Shown: positions 36,280 through 44,619 of the stretch, in pieces
How the letters are laid out: each line of letters opens with the position of its first letter
Position numbering within the stretch: position 1 is the first letter of the stretch
From: Amycolatopsis alba DSM 44262
Lineage (GTDB): Bacteria > Actinomycetota > Actinomycetes > Mycobacteriales > Pseudonocardiaceae
NCBI RefSeq assembly: GCF_000384215.1
Contig: NZ_KB913032.1
Span: forward strand, 4,109,665 to 4,173,664
Direction: 5' to 3'
Length of the DNA stretch: 64,000 nt
The notes under the pieces: model-generated
Told to the model about the DNA's origin: nothing
Database searches by the model: none
What the model saw: the letters and a program-made list of their open reading frames with translations, nothing else
Translations under genes and position numbers: made by a program

Positions 36280-37272
36280 TCAGTAGCCGTACTCCGAACC
36301 GCCGGACTGGGCGGGAGCGCCTTCCTCCTTCTTGGGGGCGGCGTTCCCGCTCTGGGCCGCCTTGTCCTTCACCGGCGCGGAGCTCTTGCACCCGGCGGGC
36401 TCGATGACGAACCAGGTGCCGCCGACGCCGTGACCGTTCGCCTCGCCGGCGTTCGCGTCCTTGGCGTAGCGGTAGACGGGCCAGCCGCCGACGGTGACCT
36501 GCATGGTGCCGTCCGCCCGCTTCACCATGCCGAGCAGCTTCTTCTCGATGCCTTCGAGCTGGACGTCGCCCTCGGCGAGCACCGGCGGCCAGGCCTTCGC
36601 GCAGTCGCCGTTGCAGGTCGGCTGCTTGTTCTTCTTGTCCTTGGTGAACATGTAGAGGGTGAAGCCGTCCTTGTCCACAATGGCCGGTCCGATGCCGTCG
36701 ACGTTGCTCGCGGCCAGCTTCGTGGCGGCATCCTTTTGCTCGGCCGGAGCCTCCTTCGCGGCCTGGCCCGCTTTGCCGCCCTTGGTGTTCGCGGCGTACC
36801 AAGTGCTGCCGACACCCTGCCCCTTCGTCTCGCCCGCCTTGGCGTCCTTGGCGTAGCGGTAAAGCGCCCAGCCGCCGACGGTGACCTGCTTGCGGCCGTC
36901 GGTGCGGGTCACCTCTCCGACCAGGGACTGGTCCACCCCTTCGATCCGGACTTCGCCCTCGGCGAGCACCGGCGGCCAGGCCTTCGCGCAGTCACCGTCG
37001 CAATTGGACTTCGGCGGCTTCGCGCTGTCCTTGTCGAAGCGGTACAAAGTGAACCCGTCCTTGTCGACGAGTATCTGACCGAGATTCCCGGCTTCGGCCA
37101 CGGCCACCTTGGTCTCACCCTTGGCCGCGGGGGCGTTCCCGCCCGCCCCGGCCACCGCGGCGGCGGGTGCGACGGCCGGAGCCGCCGCTTCGGTGCCACC
37201 GGAGCAGGCCGACAGCGCCACCAGGCCCGCGGCCGCGGACGCCGCAGCGACGACGAAACGCTTGCGAAGCAT
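36280..37272 (-). CDS. Lipoprotein with two COG4315 repeats (SCO0930-like)
   Basis: A 330-residue predicted lipoprotein. The signal peptide ends in the lipobox LSAC (Cys about residue 22). The mature part has two tandem copies of the Yx(F/W/Y)xxD domain: LYRFDKDSAKPPKSNCDGDCAKAWPP, then LYMFTKDKKNKQPTCNGDCAKAWPP, each followed by a GWPVYRYAKDA-type strand. A Lys/Ala linker separates them and the tail is Lys/Ala/Gly-rich. The family is linked to the cell envelope; function unknown. Confidence 0.9.
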   Translation of the reverse strand: MLRKRFVVAAASAAAGLVALSACSGGTEAAAPAVAPAAAVAGAGGNAPAAKGETKVAVAEAGNLGQILVDKDGFTLYRFDKDSAKPPKSNCDGDCAKAWPPVLAEGEVRIEGVDQSLVGEVTRTDGRKQVTVGGWALYRYAKDAKAGETKGQGVGSTWYAANTKGGKAGQAAKEAPAEQKDAATKLAASNVDGIGPAIVDKDGFTLYMFTKDKKNKQPTCNGDCAKAWPPVLAEGDVQLEGIEKKLLGMVKRADGTMQVTVGGWPVYRYAKDANAGEANGHGVGGTWFVIEPAGCKSSAPVKDKAAQSGNAAPKKEEGAPAQSGGSEYGY

Positions 37273-37355
37273 GGGATTTCTCCTTGTTCGTAGGGGGTTC
37301 CGCGGCTCGGCGCGGTGAGCTTGTACCCCCTACACGGGCCCTCGGCGGGACCGGT

Positions 37356-38729
37356 TCAAGAAGTTCCCGGATTTTCTTCGAGGCCCTCCAGCGCGGCGTC
37401 CGTGAGCACCCCGGCCGAACCGGTGTAGTTCGAGGGATCCAGCAGGTCGGCAAGGGAATCCGCGGGGAGGACTCCGGTTACCTCCGGCAGGTCGGAAAGA
37501 ACCTCGCCGAGGGGTTTGCCCTGCTCCAGGGCGAGCTTCGACGCGTGCCCGAGGACCTCCTTGGCCCGTGTCTTGCCGAGCAGCGGGGCGAGCACGGTCG
37601 AAAGTCGTTCGGAGACGATCTGGCCGTGCGTGAGCCCGAGGTTCTCGCGCATCCGTTCCTCGTTGACGACCAGACCGCGCGCGAGTTCGGCCGCCGTATG
37701 CGCGGCGCCGCCGGTCAGGCGGAGGCAGTCGCGCAGCAGCTGCCACTCGGCGTGCCACGCGCCCGCGGACCGTTCGTCCTCGGAGACCAGGGCCTGCGTG
37801 ACGCCGGTGGCCAGCACCGGTACCTGCAGCGCGGCCGAGCGGATCAACGTCGCCAGCACCGGATTGCGTTTGTGCGGCATCGCCGAAGACCCGCCACGGC
37901 CCGCACCCGCGGGTTCGGCGACCTCACCGACCTCGGTGCGAGTCAAGAACTGGACGTCGACCGCGATCTTCCCGAGCGCGGCTGCGGTGAACGACAGGGC
38001 CGCCGCGAGGTCGGCCGTCGGGGTGCGGAGCGTGTGCCAGGGGAGCGTGGTCTCGGCGAGACCGGTCTCTTCGGCGAAGGCTGTCTGAAGGCGTTGCGGA
38101 TAGCCTTCGGGCAGCCCGGCGAGACGCGCGTACTCGGCGTACGCGGCTCGCGTACCGGCCGCGCCACCGAGCGAGACCGGCAGGACGACGCGGTTCAGCC
38201 TGTCGAGCGCGTCGAGCGTCAGCTGACGCCAGCCCGCCGCCTTGAGCCCGAACGTGGTCGGGACCGCGTGGGCGGTGAGGGTTCGCCCGGCCATGGCCGT
38301 GTCGCGATGTACGCGAGCGAGGTCCCCCAGCGCGTCCGCCGTCGTCTCGAGGTCGGCCGCGAGGAGCGTCCGTGTCCGGGCGGCGACCAGCATCATCGCG
38401 GTGTCGAAGATGTCCTGGCTGGTGGAGCCACGATGGACGTACTCGGTCCCGGCCGCCGCTGTCAGCTCCTTGACCAGCCCCACGACCGGGTTCGCCGTCT
38501 CGCGGGCCGCCCTCGCCAGCGCGACCACGTCGATCTCCACTGTCGCGGCCGCCGCAGTGATCGCCTCCGCGGCTTCGCGCGGGATCAGCCCGGTCCCGGC
38601 CTGCGCCCTGGCCAGCGCCGCCTCCGTGTCGAGCAACGCCCGCAGCCAGGCGAGATCACCCGTCGCCGCCTCGGAGGGCGTGCCGGCGCGGACCGGTGAG
38701 AGGAGGCCGGAATCGGGATCGGCGTTCAT
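37356..38729 (-). CDS. pcaB: 3-carboxy-cis,cis-muconate cycloisomerase
   Basis: A 457-residue member of the fumarase/aspartase superfamily with the signature GSSAMPHKRNP and the early STSQDIFDTA motif. These and the length fit PcaB of the protocatechuate branch of the beta-ketoadipate pathway. The other pca genes are not in the window, so the assignment rests on sequence pattern; adenylosuccinate lyase is less likely because of the TSQDIFDTA form. Confidence 0.85.
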   Translation of the reverse strand: MNADPDSGLLSPVRAGTPSEAATGDLAWLRALLDTEAALARAQAGTGLIPREAAEAITAAAATVEIDVVALARAARETANPVVGLVKELTAAAGTEYVHRGSTSQDIFDTAMMLVAARTRTLLAADLETTADALGDLARVHRDTAMAGRTLTAHAVPTTFGLKAAGWRQLTLDALDRLNRVVLPVSLGGAAGTRAAYAEYARLAGLPEGYPQRLQTAFAEETGLAETTLPWHTLRTPTADLAAALSFTAAALGKIAVDVQFLTRTEVGEVAEPAGAGRGGSSAMPHKRNPVLATLIRSAALQVPVLATGVTQALVSEDERSAGAWHAEWQLLRDCLRLTGGAAHTAAELARGLVVNEERMRENLGLTHGQIVSERLSTVLAPLLGKTRAKEVLGHASKLALEQGKPLGEVLSDLPEVTGVLPADSLADLLDPSNYTGSAGVLTDAALEGLEENPGTS

Positions 38730-38754
38730 CGGCCCAGCATCGCACTACCGGGTT

Positions 38755-39294
38755 TCAGTGGCCTGTCCTCCCGTCTATGCGCTCGCGCAGCAGGTCGGCG
38801 TGGCCGTCATGGCGCGCGTACTCGGCGATGTGATGCGTCAGCAGCCACCGCAGCGAGAACGGCTCCCCGTCGCGGCGGCTCGTGCCCGTGTCGTCGAGCG
38901 AGGCCGCCGCGACGATCTCCCTGGACCGCGCGCACTCCTCACGCCACGCCGCCCACGCGGCCTCGACGTCACCGTCGGTGTCGTCGAAGTCCTGCTCGGG
39001 CCGCTCGTCGGAGTAATAGAGCATCGGGACGTCCTCGCCCGCGAACTGCAGGCGGAACCACCAGCGCTCGGTGCCGGTGAGGTGCCTGAGCAGCCCGTGC
39101 AGCGACATACTCGACGGCTCCACCGCCCGCGCGGCCATCTGCTCCGGCGTCAGGCCCTCGCACTTCAGCTCGAACGTGCGGCGATGCCAGTCCAGGGTGG
39201 ACGTCAGGATCTCGCGCTCGCTCGCCACCCGCGAAGACTCCGGACGATCACCCCGCCAGCTCGCCGAGTAGTTCTCGTCAGGGATCGTGTCCAT
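38755..39294 (-). CDS. DinB family protein (DUF664)
   Basis: A 179-residue four-helix-bundle protein of the DinB/YfiT-like group. It has LDWHRRTFELKCEGLTPEQMAARAVEPSSMSLHGLLRHLTGTERWWF and the late LRWLLTHHIAEYARHDGHADLLRERIDG, which supply the three metal-binding His residues. Members include mycothiol-dependent enzymes. ATG 39294 is used rather than the longer frame. Confidence 0.87.
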   Translation of the reverse strand: MDTIPDENYSASWRGDRPESSRVASEREILTSTLDWHRRTFELKCEGLTPEQMAARAVEPSSMSLHGLLRHLTGTERWWFRLQFAGEDVPMLYYSDERPEQDFDDTDGDVEAAWAAWREECARSREIVAAASLDDTGTSRRDGEPFSLRWLLTHHIAEYARHDGHADLLRERIDGRTGH

Positions 39295-39393
39295 GCCCCC
39301 GACCTTGGCAGAGACCCCCGACAATTCCGTGGCGCTCCGGCGGCGGCCCCACCATCCTGGTGGTCGACGGCTGTCTACTAGACTCGGCCGCAC

Positions 39394-39466
39394 GGGCCGT
39401 TAGCTCAATTGGTAGAGCTGCGGACTTTTAATCCGTAGGTTCTGGGTTCGAGCCCCAGGCGGCCCA
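39394..39466 (+). tRNA. tRNA-Lys (anticodon UUU)
   Basis: A complete 73-nt cloverleaf with acceptor GGGCCGT/GCGGCCC, D-arm TAGCTCAATTGGTAGAGC, anticodon stem GCGGA/TCCGT around loop CTTTTAA (anticodon TTT), variable loop AGGT, T-arm CTGGG-TTCGAGC-CCCAG and discriminator A. The CCA end is not encoded. Confidence 0.97.
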
Positions 39467-39502
39467 CTCTTTCGCCCGGTCCACGTGCAGTAGGCCTTTG
39501 TT

Positions 39503-40096
39503 TCAGGAATCCTGGCCGTCCAACTGCCGCGCGGTTTCCTGATGGACCGACACCAGCTCCGCCAGCGAGACGACCGCCCGCGACACCGTCGAGAGGTCTT
39601 TGCCTTCCTTGCTCCAAGGCGGCGGGAAGGTGTGAATGCCCCGGTCGGCCGCGACCGCGCCGACTTCGGCTTGCCAGCCGGGCCACCGCAGGGTTTCGTA
39701 AAACCGGTCGAGCGAACCGGCGAGCACGGCGTGCAGCCATTCGGCGTACCCCAGCTCAAGGTCTTCCCACGCGAGGGCGTCGGGCCCGAAGTAGTGGATG
39801 GTCGGCCGCCCCGCGGGATTGACCGTCCAGTCATACACGCCGCCCAACACGTCGTAGGCGACCGTCAGGGAAGCGGCGGGCATGGTCTCCGTTCCGCAGC
39901 CGAGAACGCGCAGCCATCCATGGTCGACCAGCAACCCGCCCGTGTGGCCGATGACGGCGCCCAGCCATGAGCCGGTCGTGATGCCCAGTTCACGCAGGCA
40001 GTGGGCGGCGCGATCACTGTCCGGGGCGAGCACGGTGACCGGGTAAGGGGCCGCCGCGACTGCTGTCGCTACCTCGTCCCACGCGGATGTCGTCAC
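39503..40096 (-). CDS. DUF2625 family protein
   Basis: The 197-residue protein matches the DUF2625 pattern: LGITTGSWLGAVIGHTGGLLVDHGWLRVLGCG, then VAYDVLGGVYDWTVNPAG, IHYFGPDALAWEDLELGYAEWLHAVLAGSLDRFYETLRWPGW. Function unknown; it has the look of a SUKH-like immunity or scaffold protein, but that is not established. GTG 40096 overlaps the stop of the glycosyltransferase (GTGA), so the two are translated together. Confidence 0.82.
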   Translation of the reverse strand: MTTSAWDEVATAVAAAPYPVTVLAPDSDRAAHCLRELGITTGSWLGAVIGHTGGLLVDHGWLRVLGCGTETMPAASLTVAYDVLGGVYDWTVNPAGRPTIHYFGPDALAWEDLELGYAEWLHAVLAGSLDRFYETLRWPGWQAEVGAVAADRGIHTFPPPWSKEGKDLSTVSRAVVSLAELVSVHQETARQLDGQDS

Positions 40097-41073
40097 GCCA
40101 CCCACCGCGGCAGCTCACGGGCGACGTCGTCGGGGGAAGGCATGCGGGCGATCTCCTCGGCGATTTCGCGGGCCGCGTCGCGGTGGCTGGTGTTTCGCAG
40201 CAGTTTCCGGGTGTGTTCGGCGATGGCGTCCGCGCTCAGTTCGCCGGGCGGGAGACACAGCGCGGCGCCCGCGGAGGTGAGGGTTTCGGCGTTGGCGAAC
40301 TGGTCGGCGCCCTGGGGGAGAAGCAGTTGCGGGGCGCCGACGGCGAGCGCGCCGAGGGTGGTGCCGCTGCCGCCGTGGTGCACGACGGCGTCGACATGCG
40401 GCAGCAGATCCGCTTGCGGTATCCAGGCCTGGACCGTGACGTTGTCCGGCATGGAACCGAGTTGCTCCGGCCGGACTCGTCCGGTGGCGACCACGACGTT
40501 CGCGTCGAGCGCTGCCAGGCCCTGGATGGCGGTGGTGAGCACTTCGGGTGTGCCGAACGCGGTGCCGAGGGTCAGGTAGATCAGCGGTCGCGACGGTGGG
40601 CGCCACGGGGGAAGTGACGGCTCGGAGTAGGGCACGGGCCGGAGTTCGACGCGTTCGGCTGTCGCGAGGAAGTCCTTGTCCTGTAAGGACGGTGGGCAGA
40701 TGTCCAGATGCGGGCGGGCCGGGGACATGGGGGACCGGAGTCCGATTCCGTCGGGGAACAGGCGGCCGAATCCGTGCCAGAGACCCGGAATCCCGGCTTG
40801 CTGCGCGGCGATGGCTGCTCCCGGCTGACCCCATTCGTGTACGACGAGATCGGGCCGTAGCAGCGCCAGCTCCGGTTCGAGGTCCTCGGCATAGATCTCG
40901 TAGAACGAGTCCGCGGGGCGAAAGGGCCGGAGGCCGTTCCTGAGCAGTGGCGCGTGGACGTGCTCGCCGGTGGCGAAATGCACCTCGTGCCCGGCGTCCC
41001 TGACGGCGATCGCGAGCGGGATCAGCGGGTAGGTGTGGCCTGCCGACGCGAGGCTGGTGAAGAGCACGCGCAT
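40093..41073 (-). CDS. GT1-family glycosyltransferase (macrolide/UDP-sugar type)
   Basis: A 326-residue GT-B enzyme. The N-terminal acceptor domain starts MRVLFTSLASAGHTYPLIPLAIAVRDAGHEVHFATG. The donor motif is VDAVVHHGGSGTTLGALAVGAPQLLLPQGADQFANAE, as in EryCIII/calicheamicin-type transferases. It is about 60 residues shorter than typical antibiotic glycosyltransferases, mainly in the N-terminal domain. There is no biosynthetic cluster around it, so self-protection by sugar tagging is possible. Coupled to the DUF2625 gene. Confidence 0.9.
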   Translation of the reverse strand: MRVLFTSLASAGHTYPLIPLAIAVRDAGHEVHFATGEHVHAPLLRNGLRPFRPADSFYEIYAEDLEPELALLRPDLVVHEWGQPGAAIAAQQAGIPGLWHGFGRLFPDGIGLRSPMSPARPHLDICPPSLQDKDFLATAERVELRPVPYSEPSLPPWRPPSRPLIYLTLGTAFGTPEVLTTAIQGLAALDANVVVATGRVRPEQLGSMPDNVTVQAWIPQADLLPHVDAVVHHGGSGTTLGALAVGAPQLLLPQGADQFANAETLTSAGAALCLPPGELSADAIAEHTRKLLRNTSHRDAAREIAEEIARMPSPDDVARELPRWVA

Positions 41074-41085
41074 CGGCGACCCCAG

Positions 41086-41112
41086 ATTTCAGATGTTGAC
41101 ATCATCTGAAAT
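41086..41112. promoter_or_regulatory. Inverted repeat upstream of the glycosyltransferase
   Basis: ATTTCAGATG - 7 bp - CATCTGAAAT, perfect 10-bp arms, 12 bp before the glycosyltransferase start and just after the stop of the upstream amidohydrolase. It is probably an operator for an unlinked regulator. Confidence 0.55.
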
Positions 41113-41119
41113 GACCGTA

Positions 41120-42331
41120 TCAGAGCCGCACCACCGACAGGCCGTCCGCCACGACGACGCCGTCGTGCAGCACCGTGCGGTCCTTGCCGCGGTCCATCAC
41201 CGCGCTCGTCGGGGTTTCGCCGTCCACCAGCAGCAGGTCGGCGCGGTCGCCGACGGCCACACCGGGACGGTCGGCGATACCGGCCAGCCGCGGGACGTCG
41301 TGGCTCATGATCGAGGCGCCGCCCATCGTCGCGACGGCCAGTGCCATCTCGATCAGGTCGTCGCGGCGGAAGCCGTGCGTGAAGGCCAGCTGCCAGGTGC
41401 GGTCGAGCAGATCGCAGTTGCCGTACGGGCTCCAGTAGTCCCGCTGGCCGTCCTCGCCGAGACCGACGCGCACGCCCGCGGTCGTGAGGTCCGCCAAGGA
41501 CAGCTGCCCGTCGACGGACGGCGCGACGGTCGCCATCGCGATGTCCAGTTCCGCGAACGTGTCGATCAGGCGGCGGCTCACCGATTCCGAGACCGAGCCC
41601 AGCTCGTACGCGTGCGACATGGTCACCTTGCCGCGCATGTCCAGCGCGCGGACCCGCTCGATCACCAGGTCGGTGGAAAAAACGCCGAGGTGCCCCGGTT
41701 CGTGCAAGTGGATGTCCACCTCGACGCCGTACTTCTCGGCAAGGCCGAACACGACGTCGAGGTGTCCCTTGGGGTCCTTGTCGAGCGAGCACGGATCGAT
41801 CCCGCCGACCACCGTGGCGCCCGAGCGCAGCGAGGCCTCCAGTACGTCCACGGTGCCGGGTTCGCGCAGGATCCCGGCTTGCGGGAACGCCATCACTTCG
41901 ACGTCCGCGTGCCCGGCGAAGCGTTCCTTCGCGGCGAGGACGGCGTCGAGCTTTTCCAGCCGGCAGTCGACGTCCACCTGTGCGTAGGTGCGCACCCGCG
42001 TCGTGCCGTTGGCGATCATCCGCTCCAGCGTCCCGGCGACGCGCTCGGGCAGCGGCACCTCGGCGTCGCGCCAGTTCTCGCGGTCGTTCAGCATCATCGC
42101 CCACACGCCCGGCGCGCCGGTGTGCGGCCGGAACGGCAGGCCGATCCTGGTCGAGTCCAGATGGACGTGCACGTCGCTGAACGACGGGAACAGCAGCCGT
42201 CCGCGCCCGTCGACCGTGTCGGACGCCGGCGCGGCGGTGGGATCGTGTGGTCGCACCGCGGCGATCCGGCCTTCCGCCACTTCGACGTCACTGTGCTGTC
42301 CACCCCACGGGCGAACGTTCCGGATCAACAC
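41120..42331 (-). CDS. Amidohydrolase family protein (cytosine deaminase-like)
   Basis: A 403-residue metal-dependent hydrolase. Metal ligands are visible in order: HVHLD (HxH) near residue 55, DIHLHEPGH, TMSHAYELG, and the catalytic Asp in GLGEDGQRDYWSPYG. The C terminus returns to a beta domain (VGDRADLLLVDGETP). The pattern is closest to cytosine deaminase and N-acyl-D-amino-acid-type enzymes. GTG 42331 has GAAAGGTG 8 nt upstream and is preferred over 42370, which would overlap the operator. Confidence 0.87.
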   Translation of the reverse strand: MLIRNVRPWGGQHSDVEVAEGRIAAVRPHDPTAAPASDTVDGRGRLLFPSFSDVHVHLDSTRIGLPFRPHTGAPGVWAMMLNDRENWRDAEVPLPERVAGTLERMIANGTTRVRTYAQVDVDCRLEKLDAVLAAKERFAGHADVEVMAFPQAGILREPGTVDVLEASLRSGATVVGGIDPCSLDKDPKGHLDVVFGLAEKYGVEVDIHLHEPGHLGVFSTDLVIERVRALDMRGKVTMSHAYELGSVSESVSRRLIDTFAELDIAMATVAPSVDGQLSLADLTTAGVRVGLGEDGQRDYWSPYGNCDLLDRTWQLAFTHGFRRDDLIEMALAVATMGGASIMSHDVPRLAGIADRPGVAVGDRADLLLVDGETPTSAVMDRGKDRTVLHDGVVVADGLSVVRL

Positions 42332-42370
42332 AGAGGGCACCTTTCTCGACGGGGCCTCGAAGCGACCCAC

Positions 42371-42384
42371 TTTGGTATACCAAA
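42371..42384. promoter_or_regulatory. Perfect palindrome between amidohydrolase and protease genes
   Basis: TTTGGTATACCAAA, 14 bp and fully symmetric, in the gap between divergent genes. Its TTGGTATACCAA core is typical of GntR-family operators. No regulator gene adjoins it. Confidence 0.6.
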
Positions 42385-42451
42385 TGGACCGAGCGTGGGC
42401 AACGCGGAGTGATCATGGTCAACCTCCCTGCCGCCGGGACGTCCACTGTGT

Positions 42452-43363
42452 ATGGACTTGAAGCAAGCAGTTCGCCGGGTCGTTGCCTTGTCAGCCGTTC
42501 TCGGCGCCGCGACGGTGGCGGTGGCCGCACCGGCGTCCGCTGCCGATGACCAGGTGGTGACCACGGTGAGCGAGGCCGACCGGGCGGCGGCGCTGGCCCA
42601 TTGGACGCCGGAGCGGATGAGTCAGTGGGTGGGCGAGGAGGACCTGCCGCCCGCCGAGAAGATCGGCCGCGAATGGGAGGGGCCGGTGCCCTCGGGGGTC
42701 GGGCGGCTGTTCTTCACCGCCGAGCCCGGTGTCGACGGATCCTGCACGGCGACGGTGGTCCCCAGTGCCAGCAAGGATGTCGCCTTCACCGCCGGGCACT
42801 GCGTGAACGGCGGGCTGGACCGGTTCGACAATCCGATCAAGATCGTGAACGTCGTGTTCGTGCCGGGCTACGACCACGGCAAAGCGCCGCACGGGGTGTT
42901 CGCGGCCCGGTCCTTCGCCTGGGCCGGCACGTACTCGGGGCCGATGAGCGGGTCGGACGACGACGCGGTGCTCGCCCTCGACCCGGTCGACGGCCGGCAC
43001 GTCGCGGACGTCGCGGGCACCCAGGACATCTCGTTCGAGGAGCTTCCGTCCACCGTGGACACGACCATGCTCGGCTACCCCGTTTCGAAGGCGGCCGGCG
43101 GTGAGGCGTTGTTCTCCTGCGTGCGGCCCGCCACGCTCGAAAAGAACTCGGTCAGCACGACGTGGAACACCGATTGCGACCTGGCGGGCGGCTCCAGCGG
43201 CGGTCCATGGCTGCGGAATTTCGATCCCGCCACCGGAAAGGGCACCATCTTCAGCGTCACGAGCCGGGGAACGATGACCGAGGACGGCGTGACCACGGAC
43301 CTGAGCGGCGCCGCTTTCACGGAGCCCGTGCGGAAGCTGTACGAGCGAGCCGGGGAACTCTGA
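42452..43363 (+). CDS. Secreted trypsin-like serine protease
   Basis: The 303-residue protein has a Sec signal peptide (RRVVALSAVLGAATVAVAAPASA, cleavage near ASA-AD), a propeptide-like segment and a chymotrypsin-fold domain. The catalytic residues are His in FTAGHCV, Asp in SDDDAVLAL and Ser in GGSSGGPW. The V8/glutamyl-endopeptidase-like GGSSGG form is common in actinomycetes. The start is ATG 42452. Confidence 0.9.
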   Translation: MDLKQAVRRVVALSAVLGAATVAVAAPASAADDQVVTTVSEADRAAALAHWTPERMSQWVGEEDLPPAEKIGREWEGPVPSGVGRLFFTAEPGVDGSCTATVVPSASKDVAFTAGHCVNGGLDRFDNPIKIVNVVFVPGYDHGKAPHGVFAARSFAWAGTYSGPMSGSDDDAVLALDPVDGRHVADVAGTQDISFEELPSTVDTTMLGYPVSKAAGGEALFSCVRPATLEKNSVSTTWNTDCDLAGGSSGGPWLRNFDPATGKGTIFSVTSRGTMTEDGVTTDLSGAAFTEPVRKLYERAGEL

Positions 43364-43440
43364 GCGACGCCCGGTGTCGAGAAGGCCGGATCGGCTCCGA
43401 CTCCTCCTCCGAAAGCATCGGAAGAGAAGGAGGCCTTGTG

Positions 43441-44001
43441 ATGAGCAAGGTGGTGCTGGATGTGTCGATGTCGATGGACGGCTTCACCGCCGGCCCGGAC
43501 GTCCGGGCCGAAGAGCCCATGGGCGACGGAGGCGAACGGCTGCACGAGTGGATGGCCGGGGACGGAGCCGACGCCCGCGCCTTCGAGGAGGTGAACGCGA
43601 GGGTCGGGGCCACCGTCATCGGGCGCCGCACCTTCGACCTCGGTCTGCGCCCGTGGGGCGGGACGCCTTGGCCCGGTGTCCCGAGCTTCGTCGTCACCCA
43701 TCGGACCAGGGAAGACCTCCTCGGTGACAACGGCGGGACGTTCGCCTTCGACGGGCTGGAGGCCGCTGTCCGGCGTGCCGAAGCCGCCGCCGGGGACAAG
43801 GACGTCCTGGTGCTGGGCGCGGACGTCGCCGGGCAACTGCTCGGCGCGGGCCTGCTCGACGAGGTCCACCTCCATCTCGCCCCCGTGGTGCTGGGGCGGG
43901 GGACCGGGCTGTTCGCCGGTCACCTGGGCGAGCTGATCCCGCAGGGCACGCCTGTCGCGGGGATCGCTACTCACCTGCGCTTTCGCGTCCGCGCGCGGTG
44001 A
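43441..44001 (+). CDS. Dihydrofolate reductase family protein (RibD C-terminal-like)
   Basis: A 186-residue DHFR-like fold: KVVLDVSMSMDGFTAGPDV at the N terminus, GATVIGRRTFDLG in the cofactor region, and LLDEVHLHLAPVVLGRGTGLF near the end. This is the YyaP/YwjB reductase type rather than FolA. ATG 43441 follows AAGGAGG. It converges on the frameshifted MerR gene, overlapping by 31 bp. Confidence 0.9.
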   Translation: MSKVVLDVSMSMDGFTAGPDVRAEEPMGDGGERLHEWMAGDGADARAFEEVNARVGATVIGRRTFDLGLRPWGGTPWPGVPSFVVTHRTREDLLGDNGGTFAFDGLEAAVRRAEAAAGDKDVLVLGADVAGQLLGAGLLDEVHLHLAPVVLGRGTGLFAGHLGELIPQGTPVAGIATHLRFRVRAR

Positions 44002-44587
44002 GTGAGCTCGTCGACGACGCGTTGCCACGCCGGTGACGCCTCCGAGATCCGGGAAACGACCAGCTCGCGGTACCCGGACCGGCCACCGTCCTGTTCGTGC
44101 CGGATCTCCCAGGCGTCCAGGTCGTCGATGAGCCGGTCCAGGCGCGGGTCGCGCGGGTCCCAGCCGACGGCCTGATCACAGGCGAGGTAGACCCGCGACG
44201 TTCGCTGATCCCCAGGCCGCGCATCCGGTCCAGGAGGGCGACCACCTCGGGAGGCAGGACGAGCCGTTCCCCGCCGGTCAGGTCGGCGATCCGGAGGCGG
44301 TTCTCGGTGAGCCTGTCGATCTTGCGCCGCAGCTCGGCGTCGATGTCGGTGATGGCGGCGGCGAACTCCTCGGGCCGCGCGTGCAGCAGCGCGTCGACGC
44401 GGGCCAAAGGCACCCCGACGTCGGCGAGGGTCCTGATCCGGATGAGATCCACCGCCGCCTGCGCGCTGTACCGCCGGTAGCCGGAGGCGTCGCGTCCGGG
44501 CTCGGGCAGCAGGCCGACGTGGTGGTAGTGGCGGACGGTGCGCACGGTCACGCCGGCGGTCGCCGCGAGCTGGCCGATCGTGAGCAC
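43971..44587 (-). pseudogene. MerR family regulator, frameshifted
   Basis: From GTG 44587 (AGGAGG upstream) the frame encodes a good MerR N terminus (LTIGQLAATAGVTVRTVRHYHHVGLLPEPGRDASGYRRYS) and coiled coil up to RGLGISERR. The matching C-terminal domain (VYLACDQAVGWDPRDPRLDRLIDDL to the end at 43971) is in another frame. One base appears missing near 44185-44200. Unshifted translation would instead run to 43967 with an Arg/Ser-rich nonsense tail. It may be a real pseudogene or a sequencing error. Confidence 0.72.
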
Positions 44588-44619
44588 CCGTCCTCCTGGT
44601 CCCGGAAACACGGCCGAGT

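Noticed and set aside
39394..39502. Integration (att) site at the tRNA-Lys gene
   Set aside because: No integrase and no repeated tRNA 3' end downstream within the window.
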